A stretch of 64,000 bases of DNA from an uncultured Sutterella sp. (GCA_900545335.1 UQYP01000003.1:155109-219108), one strand, 5' to 3'. Shown: positions 17,548-26,822, numbered from the stretch's first letter. Notes: generated by a model not told the origin, from the sequence alone. A program made the numbers and translations.

Positions 17548-18441
17548 ATGAGCGAAAAAATTGTTGAATGTATCCCTAATTTCAGTGAGGGCCGCAATCA
17601 GGCAGTCATTGATGCAATCAGCGAAGCGGCCTCTTCTGTTGAGGGGGCCAGACTCATCAATGTCAATGTTGAGGCGAGTTATAACCGGTGCGTTCACACA
17701 ATCGTGGGTGAACCTGATGCGGTAATTGAAGCGACGTTCAGAGCCTGCGCAAAGGCTGTCGAACTGATTGACATGAATAAGCATAAAGGGGAGCATCCCA
17801 GAATCGGTGCAATTGATGCCAGTCCCTTCGTGCCGGTCAGAAATGTGACGCTGGAAGAATGCGTCGATTATGCCAATCGATTGGGTGAACGTGTTGCAAA
17901 CGAACTTAAAGTTCCGGTTTACCTTTACGAAGCGGCTGCCCGGAAACCCGAAAGAGTGAAATTACAGAATATCCGCCATCCCGAATATGAAGGACTGAAA
18001 GATTTGATCGGGCTGCCCGAATGGAAACCGGATTTCGGTGAAGCCGTGATGCACCCGACAGCAGGGGCCATGCCTTTGGGTGTAAGAGGTCCTTTGGTTG
18101 CATTTAATATTTCTTTGAGTACGCCTGACGTGAAGATCGCTAAGAAAATCGCTCAATCATTCAGAGAAGCGAAAGGCGGTTATAAAGATGCTCGAGCTAT
18201 CGGTGTTTACGTTGAGGATCGCAACATTACTCAAGTGAGCTGCATGATCAATTACCAGGTCGTCCCCTTATACAGAATCATTGAAATGGTTCGCAGTGAA
18301 GCCAGGCGCTATGGCGTCAGTGTTATCGGTACCGATGTTTGCGGAATGATCTCTCGTGAAGCTTTAATGGACTGCTGTGAGTATTACATGCAGCTTGAGA
18401 ACTTTGATCGTCACGCCCAAGTGCTCGAAGAGCTGATCTGA
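17548..18441 (+). CDS. ftcD: Glutamate formimidoyltransferase (FTCD N-domain)
   Basis: Moves the formimino group from formiminoglutamate (or a related formimino amino acid) to tetrahydrofolate. Seen: the N-terminal CIPNFSEGR motif, NRCVHTIVGEP, KHKGEHPRIGAIDASPFVP with the active-site His, and PLGVRGPLVAFNISL; 297 residues, typical of the stand-alone bacterial form. AAGGAG precedes the ATG. In an operon with the cyclodeaminase gene. Because other hut genes are absent nearby, the formimino donor is open: formiminoglutamate from histidine, or formiminoglycine or formiminoaspartate from other routes. Confidence 0.9.
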   Translation: MSEKIVECIPNFSEGRNQAVIDAISEAASSVEGARLINVNVEASYNRCVHTIVGEPDAVIEATFRACAKAVELIDMNKHKGEHPRIGAIDASPFVPVRNVTLEECVDYANRLGERVANELKVPVYLYEAAARKPERVKLQNIRHPEYEGLKDLIGLPEWKPDFGEAVMHPTAGAMPLGVRGPLVAFNISLSTPDVKIAKKIAQSFREAKGGYKDARAIGVYVEDRNITQVSCMINYQVVPLYRIIEMVRSEARRYGVSVIGTDVCGMISREALMDCCEYYMQLENFDRHAQVLEELI

Positions 18442-18600
18442 CAAGAAGAAATGATCTTTAAATCAGGTCGATTTAGAGAGGGTATTAATTTTTTTTATAG
18501 TAAAGGAACTCCGGTGTCTTTTGCTAGATACTCATAAACAGCGCAGATGATGATTTCACGTCATCGCATGTTTTAACGATTTTTTTCAATGGAGAAATTC

Positions 18601-20106
18601 ATGTCTGAAAAAATTCACCGCGGTAAGATTAAGACTCCGCCTGATCCGTTGGTTGTTAAGTATTTGATTGCTCCCGGCATTAAGGCTGACATTAAATACC
18701 GTTATCAGGCCTTTTTGGACTGCAATAAAGCACACGTTTTGATGCTGGCCAAACAAAAAATTGTCACTAAAGAGGTGGCGGCTGCCATTCTTCGCTGCAA
18801 CAACGAATTGGCTGCTATGGGTGACGGTCCGACGTTTGAAGTCGATCCCGGTCGTGAAGACTTCTATTTCAATATTGAAGCCTATCTGATTGAACATGTC
18901 GGTATTGAAATCGGCGGTCAACAGCATACCGCTCGTTCCCGTAACGACTTGTATGCAACCTGCGCTCGACTCGGTGTTCGTAAAGCTTACTTTGAAATTT
19001 GCCATATCTACAACAGAATGCGTCAGGCTATTCTTGATGTGGCAGTTCAAAATACGGATGCAGTCTTTGCCGGTTACACGCACATGCAGCCGTCTGAACC
19101 GATCACTTTTGCTCATTACTGCTCAGCTGTTTTAAACGCTATGCAGCGTGACTACCGCCGTATTGCTCACTGCTATGAAGCTTTGAACATTTGCCCGTTG
19201 GGCGGCGGTTCCATGGGTTCGACAACTTGGGATATTGACAGAAATTACACGGCTAAACTTCTGGGCTTTGACGCTCCGGTTGATAATTCAATTGACTGTG
19301 TCGCCTCCCGTGATTTCACAACAGACATTCTTGCAGTGCTCTCTCTGTCGGCCAACACGTTGAGCCGCTTCTGCCAAGACTTGTATGTTTGGGCTACGCC
19401 CGATTACGGTTATGTTGAAGTATCTGACAGCTGTGCAGTCTGCTCTTCTATCATGCCGCAAAAGAAGAATCCTTGGGTTTTGGAACACATCAAGGCTAAA
19501 GCTGCTCACGTTGAAGGCGCATTTATGAGCGCTTTAAACGTCCTGAAGAACGTTATTTACTCGCACAGTGAAGATACATGCGGTGAAGCGGCTAAGTACC
19601 TCTTTACCGGTATCGATGAAATGAAGGAAATGTGCGAATTGATGGAAGTGAGCATCAAGGGCATTACGGTCAAGAAGGATCGGATGCTTGAAACGGCTCG
19701 CGGCAACTTCTGCACAGTGACGGAATTGGCCAACTACTTAGTGCGTCATGACAAGATCAGTTTCCGCATGGCCCACGACATCGTGGCTGATGTGGTTGCT
19801 TACATGATTGAACATGACAAGAAGGCCGATGAAATCGGTACGGATGTTGTCAATCCTATCTTCATGCGCCTCTTCGGTCGTACGACCACGATGACGGACG
19901 AAGAAGTTCGTGCTGCTCTTGATCCGACCAAGATTGCTTACGCTAAGAAGTGCATCGGCGGTACGGCTCCTGAAGAAGTGACTCGCCAATTGAAGAGCCG
20001 TCAAGCGGTTCTCGATAGCGACAATGCTGAATTGGCTGCCCGTGAATCTGCTGTGGCAGAAGCCAAGGCAGAACTCGAAGCAGAAGTCGCTAAGATGATT
20101 GCTTAA
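18601..20106 (+). CDS. Argininosuccinate-lyase family C-N lyase, paralogue B
   Basis: Expected to release fumarate from an N-succinyl compound. Contains HTARSRND, YTHMQPSEP with the active-site His, GGGSMGSTTWDIDR, and the catalytic loop CSSIMPQKKNPW. The residue before the Ser pair is Cys and the one after NP is Trp, against Gly and Asp in true ArgH. No WGGRF N-terminus. The start at 18601 is preferred over 18589 because GGAG lies six bases before it; this gives 501 residues, the same length as paralogue C, to which it is very similar. The tail is a charged helix. Codon use is biased like highly expressed genes. It lies 159 bp after ftcD and may have its own promoter. Confidence 0.85.
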   Translation: MSEKIHRGKIKTPPDPLVVKYLIAPGIKADIKYRYQAFLDCNKAHVLMLAKQKIVTKEVAAAILRCNNELAAMGDGPTFEVDPGREDFYFNIEAYLIEHVGIEIGGQQHTARSRNDLYATCARLGVRKAYFEICHIYNRMRQAILDVAVQNTDAVFAGYTHMQPSEPITFAHYCSAVLNAMQRDYRRIAHCYEALNICPLGGGSMGSTTWDIDRNYTAKLLGFDAPVDNSIDCVASRDFTTDILAVLSLSANTLSRFCQDLYVWATPDYGYVEVSDSCAVCSSIMPQKKNPWVLEHIKAKAAHVEGAFMSALNVLKNVIYSHSEDTCGEAAKYLFTGIDEMKEMCELMEVSIKGITVKKDRMLETARGNFCTVTELANYLVRHDKISFRMAHDIVADVVAYMIEHDKKADEIGTDVVNPIFMRLFGRTTTMTDEEVRAALDPTKIAYAKKCIGGTAPEEVTRQLKSRQAVLDSDNAELAARESAVAEAKAELEAEVAKMIA

Positions 20107-20122
20107 AATTTAAGCATTTCAG

Positions 20123-20159
20123 AAAGGCACTCCCGAATGAAATTTTGGAGTGCCTTTTT
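20123..20159 (+). terminator. Intrinsic terminator after lyase paralogue B
   Basis: AAAGGCACTCC / GGAGTGCCTTT stem followed by TTTTTC. It may also act on the convergent argH pseudogene. Confidence 0.8.
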
Positions 20160-20193
20160 CTTTCAATTAACCGAACGCAGCTGCATTTAAAAG

Positions 20194-21572
20194 CTATGCA
20201 TTGAATGCCTTATCTAAAAAAGCTTCGGCGTTTTCCATTTGGACTTTAACGGCCTCGGGAGACGTACCGCCGTAAGACTTTCTGGCTCCGACTGAGTGCT
20301 CAAGACTGATTTCTTGATAGATGTCTTCATCAAACAGTTCGGAGTGTTGTTTAAACTCATCCATTGTCAATTGGTAGAAGGTCTTGTTATTTTCAACACA
20401 ATATCGAACCGTTTCACCGACCACACGATGTGCGTCACGGAAGGGCATTCCTTTCTTAACCAAATAATCTGCCATATCGGTAGCAGTCGAGAAGCCGTTG
20501 GAAGCTGCTTTATAGGTTCTTTCAGAGTTAATATCATCGGGGCCATGACCTTCATCATATCCTGCCAGAGGTCGATCGCAGCATTGGAGAGGAAAATATC
20601 TTCCTGCATGTCCTTATCGTAGGCCAACGGAATACCTTTCATCATGGTCAGCGACGACATCAGATATCCGAACATGCGACTGGAACGTCCTTTAATCAGT
20701 TCAGCAAAGTCACAGTTTTTCTTTTGAGGCATGATGGAAGACCCCGTCGTGAAGTCATCAGACAATTCCAGGAATTTATATTCTTGGCTCGCAAAAATGA
20801 TGATTTCTTCACATAGGCGCGACAAGTGCATGTAACTCATCGCTGCAATAGAGGCGAACTCAATGCAATAGTCCCGATCCGCTACTGAGTCAATGCTGTT
20901 TTCAGTGGGCTTTTTAAAACCCAGCTGCTTAGCGGTTGACCAGCGGTCAATCGGAAAGTCTGTACCGGCCAAGGCGGCAGCGCCTAAGGGACATTCACAG
21001 AGACGGTCAATGTAGCCTTGCAAGCAGTCGTAGTCACGCTTGAGCATCCAGAAATACGCCATAATCCAGTAGGAAACCAATACGGGCTGAGCAGTCTGTA
21101 GATGAGTAAAGCCCGGCATGATTTTCCCAAAGTTCTTTTCGGCTTGTTCATAAATTGACTTTTGAACTTCCAGGATCAAGTGCTGACATTCTTTGGCAGC
21201 GTCTCTCATATAAAGATAGCTGTCTACAATACATTGATCGTTTCGGCTGCGGCCGGTATGCAGCCGACCGCCTGTCGGGCCAATGATTTGCGTCAGTCGC
21301 TTTTCAATGGCCATATGAATGTCTTCATCTTCAGCGACAAATTTAAATTGACCGTCTTCAATTTCTTTTAATACTTGTTTCAGGCCCTTTTTAATGAGTT
21401 CAACATCGTCTTCATTAAGGATGCCGGTTTCTCCCAACATTGTGACGTGAGCAAGACTGCCCCGGATGTCATAACGGCAAAGTCTTATTTGGTCTTTTAT
21501 TGCTGCTCCGAACTCTTCTACAAATTCCGAAGGAACTTCACTAAATCGGCCTCCTCACATCTTATTTGACAT
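20194..21572 (-). pseudogene. argH: Argininosuccinate lyase argH, inactivated
   Basis: This is the only copy with canonical ArgH features (GGRF N-terminus, HTGRSRND, GSSIMPQKKN). Two lesions are visible. Translation from the ATG at 21572, which has an ideal AAAGGAG six bases upstream, gives MSNKM, then TGA at 21555-21557, then GGRFSEVPSEFVEEFG; the stop replaces the Trp of the WGGRF motif. A frameshift lies near 20516-20530, after PMILTL; the correct frame resumes with ERTYKAASNGFSTATDMADYL. Adding 13 bp back would restore 463 codons, the normal length. The loop also reads QKKNCD instead of QKKNPD. If no other argH exists, arginine synthesis by this route is lost. Confidence 0.9.
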
Positions 21573-21692
21573 GATGATCTCCTTTTAGAAAGACTAAACA
21601 ATCAATTCAAACCTCAATGAATAACTTCTTAGCTCAAAATAGATCCGGATTTGGCCTGAGTCAACTAGTTTAAATATCCTGTTTAAATTAAG

Positions 21693-21708
21693 ATTAGTTC
21701 TGACTAAT
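21693..21708. promoter_or_regulatory. Probable LysR operator upstream of argH pseudogene
   Basis: ATTAGT-TCTG-ACTAAT perfect dyad about 120 bp before the argH start, on the side of the adjacent LysR 3 gene. Confidence 0.5.
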
Positions 21709-21777
21709 CTGGGAGTAAGGAAAAGGCTGTTAATCTAATTATGAGAAAAATCTCAATAGGTCTGCGAAAAACTGACC

Positions 21778-21807
21778 AAAAAAGACCCCGAAACGGTGGC
21801 TTCGGGG
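21778..21807 (-). terminator. Minus-strand intrinsic terminator
   Basis: On the minus strand CCCCGAA and TTCGGGG arms are followed by TCTTTTTT. It lies about 145 bp beyond the LysR 3 stop codon, so the transcript has a long structured 3' end. Confidence 0.75.
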
Positions 21808-21952
21808 GGTGAAATGTGTCTGATGTTAAAGGAGACACTTACCAGAGGTAACTATTACAGGGAGAAACAAATCTGCGTCACAGTAATCTTCTCTTTTTTG
21901 TATCTCCCTTACCAGGAAAATAAGAGTAACTATATTTAAAAATTAATTTTTC

Positions 21953-22921
21953 TTATTCAAGAATAGAAATGGAATTTACCAGCATCGGGTTGATCTGATG
22001 CATCTTCGGAATAACCATTTCGGTGATGGTTTGCCTGACAAAACCCTTAACTTTCTCCGCAATCGGTTCATAGTAAGAACTGCTATACAGAACGTAGGCA
22101 ACACGCTTAGCCTGAAGTGCATGTAATTTATGAATACTGACGTTCTGAAGAAAATCTTTCGCAGCCCAAAGTCCTAAGGTTGGCATCACTGACCAACCGC
22201 AGCCTTGCGATATGAGGCTCAAGACAGTCTGATTGGTATCTGCTTCAATGAGGTGAGGGGAGTAGACATTGCACTGTCTTAGAACCCGTTCAATCTGAAT
22301 GGCGTCCAAACTCAAGTCATTAAAACGAATGACAGGCAAATCTTGAATCAGTCGAAGCATATCGGTCATATGCTTGATTTTGCCCTCATATTTTTTAGGC
22401 GCAACAATCAGAAAATCTTCATTGTGCAAATGCAGCGCCCGAATGTCTTTTTGTTTCAACAAGGGATCAGTCGCGATTGCAATATCAATCTTTTTATTAA
22501 GAAGCATCTCACAGACTGCTGGCGTGTTAAATGTATACATCGACAAACTGCTCGTGAGGGGCAGCAGTTTTTGTACCATATAAGGCACGCAGCAAATACT
22601 GATTGAGTCCGAAGTTCCGATTCTTAAATGAGGGGTGACACCATGCATGGACTGCATGACTTCAGTGGCTAAGCCTTCTAACGAAGTCAGAATCTCCGCA
22701 CTTCTATTTTGCAGAATTCGGCCGGCTTGGGTTAAAGAAATAGGGCGAGAAGTTCGGTCAAATAATGGAGTACCCAAGGCCTCTTCTAATTTATGTATAG
22801 AGGAGGATATGGCAGGCTGAGTAATTCCCAGTCGTTTGGCCGCGGCACTCATGTTGCAGTCCTGGCTAACTTCGAGAAATGCTTTTAAGCTGGAGAAGTC
22901 AATGTCTTGTTTGGAAATCAT
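21953..22921 (-). CDS. LysR-family transcriptional regulator 3
   Basis: Helix-turn-helix MSAAAKRLGITQPAISSSIHKLE, LFDRTSRPISLT linker and an effector domain; 322 residues. AGGAGGG lies nine bases before the ATG. It lies upstream of the decayed argH on the same strand and downstream of an EamA transporter; its target could be argH, the transporter or lyase paralogue C. Confidence 0.92.
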   Translation of the reverse strand: MISKQDIDFSSLKAFLEVSQDCNMSAAAKRLGITQPAISSSIHKLEEALGTPLFDRTSRPISLTQAGRILQNRSAEILTSLEGLATEVMQSMHGVTPHLRIGTSDSISICCVPYMVQKLLPLTSSLSMYTFNTPAVCEMLLNKKIDIAIATDPLLKQKDIRALHLHNEDFLIVAPKKYEGKIKHMTDMLRLIQDLPVIRFNDLSLDAIQIERVLRQCNVYSPHLIEADTNQTVLSLISQGCGWSVMPTLGLWAAKDFLQNVSIHKLHALQAKRVAYVLYSSSYYEPIAEKVKGFVRQTITEMVIPKMHQINPMLVNSISILE

Positions 22922-23012
22922 GAATTAGCCCTCCTGATTCAAATATATTGGAGAGCCAGAGGGTTTTCTGAATTATTGATGAATTTTATAGAGCGGATAA
23001 GATTTTATTATA

Positions 23013-23046
23013 AAAGCCCATCAAAACACAATGTCTGATGGGCTTT
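23013..23046 (-). terminator. Intrinsic terminator after EamA transporter 1
   Basis: AAAGCCCATCA / TGATGGGCTTT stem; the minus strand continues with TTATAAT. Confidence 0.7.
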
Positions 23047-23067
23047 ATTGACAGAAATTCTTCTGTT

Positions 23068-24012
23068 CTAACGGGCTTCAACTTTGCTGAAAATACTTAA
23101 TGCAACAGAGATGCCTGCGATCAGTAAAACAAAGCCGATGGTTAGCGTCGTGGTCGGCCATTGAAGCCGTTCAATATGTGCATAGAGTACAGAGAAAATG
23201 GTCTCGAAAACCAATAACTGACCTACAAGAGCTGTCGGCAGCTTTGCACTGCACATATTCCAAAGCGCAGTGGCTAACCATGAGCAGCAAATACCGGCAA
23301 AAAGCATCAGTAAAACGTACTTCATGGGTGTTGGTCCCAAAAGGTTGGGCATAGAAGGATCAAATCCCCAGACAACTAAATAAAGGACTGCTGAAATGGG
23401 AAAAAGTACCACGCACTGCGCACAGGTCCAAACGGTCGGATTAACTTGCGGGTGATCAAGGAGCCAATCAGCATTACGGATCGGATACCATGTCCACATC
23501 AATGTGGAAATAACACCGCATAAAAGCCCGAAGAAGAATGTGCCTGAAGAGCTCCCTTGCTGAGACAGAAATTCCTGTAATTCAGTCATGTTGACCATGA
23601 CAAAACCGACAAAAATACACAAAAGGGGAATGACTAATTTTTTTAAATGTACGAAAGGCTTGCCGTTTCTTCTGGCTCTTTCGTTTGAAATCAATGCGAC
23701 TAATACAGGGACAGCCCCAAAACAGATTCCGGCAACCGGGACACCTGCATATTGAACCGACATCATCAAAAACCAGGCCTGAATCAGATTCCCGATAAGG
23801 GTTAATTTCACTGAAAAAATCCAGTCTTCTTTTTTCAGCTGTCGGAATTTATCCAAAAACAGAACAACCAGAATGACTGACACCAATCCCATGATCAATG
23901 CACGGGAAATGGCAATGTAGAGAGAATCGTATTGAGGTAAAAGAACCGGTAAAAGATAGGTCATGCCCCACAATGCGCAAGCCCCTAAACCGTACATAAC
24001 ACCGATGAACAT
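23068..24012 (-). CDS. EamA/DMT family transporter 1
   Basis: Drug/metabolite-transporter superfamily inner-membrane protein with about ten hydrophobic segments in 314 residues and the family start GLGACALWGMTYLLP. Such proteins export or import amino acids and other metabolites. AAAGGAG precedes the ATG. It is divergent from lyase paralogue C across 253 bp, which suggests joint control and a role in moving the lyase substrate or product. Specificity cannot be read from the sequence. Confidence 0.85.
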   Translation of the reverse strand: MFIGVMYGLGACALWGMTYLLPVLLPQYDSLYIAISRALIMGLVSVILVVLFLDKFRQLKKEDWIFSVKLTLIGNLIQAWFLMMSVQYAGVPVAGICFGAVPVLVALISNERARRNGKPFVHLKKLVIPLLCIFVGFVMVNMTELQEFLSQQGSSSGTFFFGLLCGVISTLMWTWYPIRNADWLLDHPQVNPTVWTCAQCVVLFPISAVLYLVVWGFDPSMPNLLGPTPMKYVLLMLFAGICCSWLATALWNMCSAKLPTALVGQLLVFETIFSVLYAHIERLQWPTTTLTIGFVLLIAGISVALSIFSKVEAR

Positions 24013-24265
24013 TGAAGACTCCTTTCATAAAACGTGCTCACCGACACAAGGTAATATCTAATAGAAAAAAATGAGCTTTTAAAGCGCGATTCAAAATATT
24101 AATAGAGACATCTAAGTTTCATTTATTTTGATTGGAATCCTTTGTTTTTTAAACGAAACTGATCATGACTGAAGATTGAATCAGTCGTGTTTGTTTCTGT
24201 TGCTGACGCTATAACAAGCAGATAATTTTTGCTTTTATTCGTCAGTTATTTTGAGGAGAAAAGGA
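24013..24265. promoter_or_regulatory. Divergent promoter region of EamA 1 and lyase paralogue C
   Basis: 253 bp, AT-rich, no gene. It contains a GACTGAAGATTGAATCAGTC inverted repeat (about 24167-24186) and TCTAATAG / TTAATAG half sites similar to those at other LysR targets. Confidence 0.4.
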
Positions 24266-25771
24266 ATGGAAGTCGAAAATCGCCGCGGTAAGATTAAAGG
24301 CGCTCCGTCCAAAGAAGTGGTCCGTTGGATTATTCAACCCGGCATTGAAAGTGACATGGATCATGCCTATCAATGCTATTTAGACATCAATAAGGCACAC
24401 GTTTTGATGCTGGCTAAACAGGGGATTATCAAAACGGAAGTTGCCAAAGCCATTTTGAAAGTCACTGATGAAATGGCAAAGATGGGTGAAAAGCCGACAT
24501 TTGAAATTGATCCGAGCAGAGAAGACACCTATTTCAATCTTGAGCACTATCTAATTGAAAAAACCGGACTTGAAATCGGCGGTCAGCAACATACGGCCCG
24601 CTCACGCAATGACTTAATTGCAACGGTAACCCGTCTGTCAACTCGCAACTACTATTTGAAGATTTGCAAGCTGTTCAATGAAATGCGTCAGATTGTTATC
24701 GATGTTGCAAAGAATAACACTGATGCTGTCATGTCCGGCTACACTCATCTGCAGCCCTCTGAACCTATTACCTTTGCTCACTATTGTTCTGCTGTTTTGG
24801 CTGCTCTTGAACGTGACTATCGCCGAATCAGTGCAGTTTATCATTCGTTAAACCGCAGTTCCCTGGGTGGCGGTTCCATGGGTTCAACGACCTTTAATAT
24901 TGACCGTGAAATGACGGCTCAATTATTGGGTTTTGATGAACCGCTGGATAATTCGATTGACTGTGTTGCAAGCCGCGACTATGCAATGGAGTTGCTCTCG
25001 GCTCTCTCAATGGCTGCCAATACATTCAGCCGCTTCTGCTTTGACCTCTATATTTGGGCAACGCCCGATTATGGCTACGTTGAAGTGGACGACAGCGCCG
25101 CTGTTTGCTCTTCCATCATGCCGCAAAAGAAAAACCCCTGGACGTTGGAACACATCAAAGGTAAGTGCTCTCACATTGAAGGCTTCTTTATTTCAGCCTT
25201 TAATGCCATGAAGAACACACCGTACACTCATAATCAGGATGTCAACGGCGAAGGGACGTATTTCCTGTGGACGGCATTGCGCGAAATGCAAGCCTGCATC
25301 GAATTGCTCGGATCTACGGTTAAAGGCATCACGCTTCACAAAGATCGCATGGTAAAGACCGCTCAGGGCAACTTCTGCACGGTAACTGAATTGGCTAACT
25401 ACCTCGTTCGCCATGACGGAATTTCCTTCCGCGCTGCTCATGAAATCGTTGCGCTTGTCGTTGACTACATGATCACGCACGACAAGAAAGCAAACGAAAT
25501 CGGCACTGAAGTCGTCAACGAAATCTTCATGAAGCTCTTTAACCGCAAGACCTCTATGACCGATGAGGATATTCAGCGTGCGCTGGATCCGGTGCTCAAT
25601 GCCCACTCTAAGAAAGTCTTGGGCGGTACCGCTCCTGAAGAAGTTGAACGTCAGTTGACCCGTCGTCAGGTTCACTTAGACGAAGACGTGAAAGAACTTC
25701 AGGCACGCGAAGAGTCTCTGGCTAAGGCAAAAGCCATGCTGGAAGCTGAAGTCGCTGAAATGATTGCCTAA
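24266..25771 (+). CDS. Argininosuccinate-lyase family C-N lyase, paralogue C
   Basis: Close relative of paralogue B and equally long (501 residues from the ATG at 24266, which follows GAGGAGAAAAGG). Contains HTARSRND, YTHLQPSEP, GGGSMGSTTFNIDR and CSSIMPQKKNPW. The WGGRF N-terminus of true ArgH is replaced by NRRGKIK. The C-terminus is a charged helix (about residues 455-500). It should produce fumarate plus an amine. Convergent with a ureohydrolase gene, which could act on a guanidino product if the substrate resembles argininosuccinate. The natural substrate is unknown. Confidence 0.85.
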   Translation: MEVENRRGKIKGAPSKEVVRWIIQPGIESDMDHAYQCYLDINKAHVLMLAKQGIIKTEVAKAILKVTDEMAKMGEKPTFEIDPSREDTYFNLEHYLIEKTGLEIGGQQHTARSRNDLIATVTRLSTRNYYLKICKLFNEMRQIVIDVAKNNTDAVMSGYTHLQPSEPITFAHYCSAVLAALERDYRRISAVYHSLNRSSLGGGSMGSTTFNIDREMTAQLLGFDEPLDNSIDCVASRDYAMELLSALSMAANTFSRFCFDLYIWATPDYGYVEVDDSAAVCSSIMPQKKNPWTLEHIKGKCSHIEGFFISAFNAMKNTPYTHNQDVNGEGTYFLWTALREMQACIELLGSTVKGITLHKDRMVKTAQGNFCTVTELANYLVRHDGISFRAAHEIVALVVDYMITHDKKANEIGTEVVNEIFMKLFNRKTSMTDEDIQRALDPVLNAHSKKVLGGTAPEEVERQLTRRQVHLDEDVKELQAREESLAKAKAMLEAEVAEMIA

Positions 25772-25806
25772 TAGCTCAAAAAGCCGAGATTTCCTTGGCT
25801 CACACA

Positions 25807-25836
25807 ACATCGCCGCTTCATTTGAAGCGGCGATGT
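25807..25836. terminator. Strong hairpin between paralogue C and ureohydrolase
   Basis: Perfect 13-bp stem, arms ACATCGCCGCTTC and GAAGCGGCGATGT with a 4-nt loop, between convergent genes. T tracts are poor, but the stem is very stable. Confidence 0.6.
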
Positions 25837-25862
25837 GCGTTAAAGAGACAAATTAGTTTGTC

Positions 25863-26822
25863 TTACTTTTGTTGTTGGTGCTTCAAGAGACCTTTCTTTT
25901 CACGTTCTTTGGTAATAAAGCCCATGAAAGCGAGCATCGTCATTGCACCGAGGCGAGCCGTAATACCGCTCGGGTCGTATTGGGGAGCAACTTCGACCAG
26001 GTCAAATGCCACCACGTTGCCTTTCTTGGCAATGCCTTCCAATACGTCGGTAACAAAGACGTAGTTCAAACCGCCGGGAGAAGGAGAACCAACGCCCGGA
26101 GCCGTGCTCATATCGTAGTTATCAATATCGATCGTCACGAAATAGTTCTTCGCTTCAGGGATTTGAGCGATAACTTCTTTGGCTCCCATTTCGAGTGCCT
26201 TGCGGGCGGGGATGACGACAGAGCCGAAGTCATAAGCAGCTTGGAAGTCTTCACGGGTGTTGCTGCCCAAACCGCGCATACCGATTTGGCACATCTTCTT
26301 GAAGTGCGGCATTTCAGAGATCATTCTCATCGGGCTGCCGTTAGTCCACGTGCGTTTGCCGAAGTCCAAGTGTGCGTCAAACTGAACGATGCAAAGATCG
26401 TCATACATATCCAAAGCACGGGCAGTCGGAATGGTGACAGAGTGGTCACCGCCCATCATCACAGGAATAGCACCTTTGCTGATAATCTTACGAACGGCTT
26501 CGGTGACATTGTCAAATGATTGATGGAAGTCCATCGGATGCATGTCTACGTCGCCTGCGTCAACGACTTTGACAGGAGCTTCCAAATACTGAGTCAATCT
26601 TTCGGGGTCCCAGAAACCGGCATCGCCTCTGCCGTAGTGGCAGGACACTTCACGAATGCGGCGCGGACCAAACTTCGTACCCGTCAGATACGGGGCACCC
26701 ATATCGTAGGGAATACCCATCACGCAAACGTCTGCATCCAATTCATCAAGGTTGGTGCAAATCGGATACTTTGCGAAACTGGCGATTCCGGTAATAGGAA
26801 GGTTATAAACTGTTTTCGGCAT
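25863..26822 (-). CDS. Ureohydrolase (agmatinase/arginase family)
   Basis: Binuclear manganese enzyme family that removes urea from guanidino compounds. Seen: GTKFGPRRIRE, GGDHS, DAHLD and DIDNYDMSTAPGVGSPSPGG. The usual DxDxxDP reads DxDxxDM, a departure in the metal/substrate loop. The start at 26822 is supported by AGGAGAGAGG just upstream; 319 residues. Overall it is nearest to agmatinase-type members, but guanidinobutyrase, guanidinopropionase or another activity is equally possible. A LysR-type dyad lies 115 bp upstream, beside LysR 4. Confidence 0.85.
   Translation of the reverse strand: MPKTVYNLPITGIASFAKYPICTNLDELDADVCVMGIPYDMGAPYLTGTKFGPRRIREVSCHYGRGDAGFWDPERLTQYLEAPVKVVDAGDVDMHPMDFHQSFDNVTEAVRKIISKGAIPVMMGGDHSVTIPTARALDMYDDLCIVQFDAHLDFGKRTWTNGSPMRMISEMPHFKKMCQIGMRGLGSNTREDFQAAYDFGSVVIPARKALEMGAKEVIAQIPEAKNYFVTIDIDNYDMSTAPGVGSPSPGGLNYVFVTDVLEGIAKKGNVVAFDLVEVAPQYDPSGITARLGAMTMLAFMGFITKEREKKGLLKHQQQK

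Larger units (their letters stand above)
21573..21952 (-). promoter_or_regulatory. Intergenic region: argH promoter side and LysR 3 3' region
   Basis: 380 bp without a protein gene. The part near argH carries an AT-rich promoter-like stretch and the LysR-type dyad at 21693-21708. The part next to LysR 3 (about 21810-21950) holds two further small inverted repeats (GTGTCT/AGACAC and TTACC/GGTAA) ahead of a minus-strand terminator, a possible 3'-derived small RNA. Confidence 0.4.

Noticed and set aside
20367..20475. The argH frameshift as programmed frameshifting
   Set aside because: No slippery heptamer or downstream pseudoknot is apparent, and a nonsense codon at position 6 already disables the gene.
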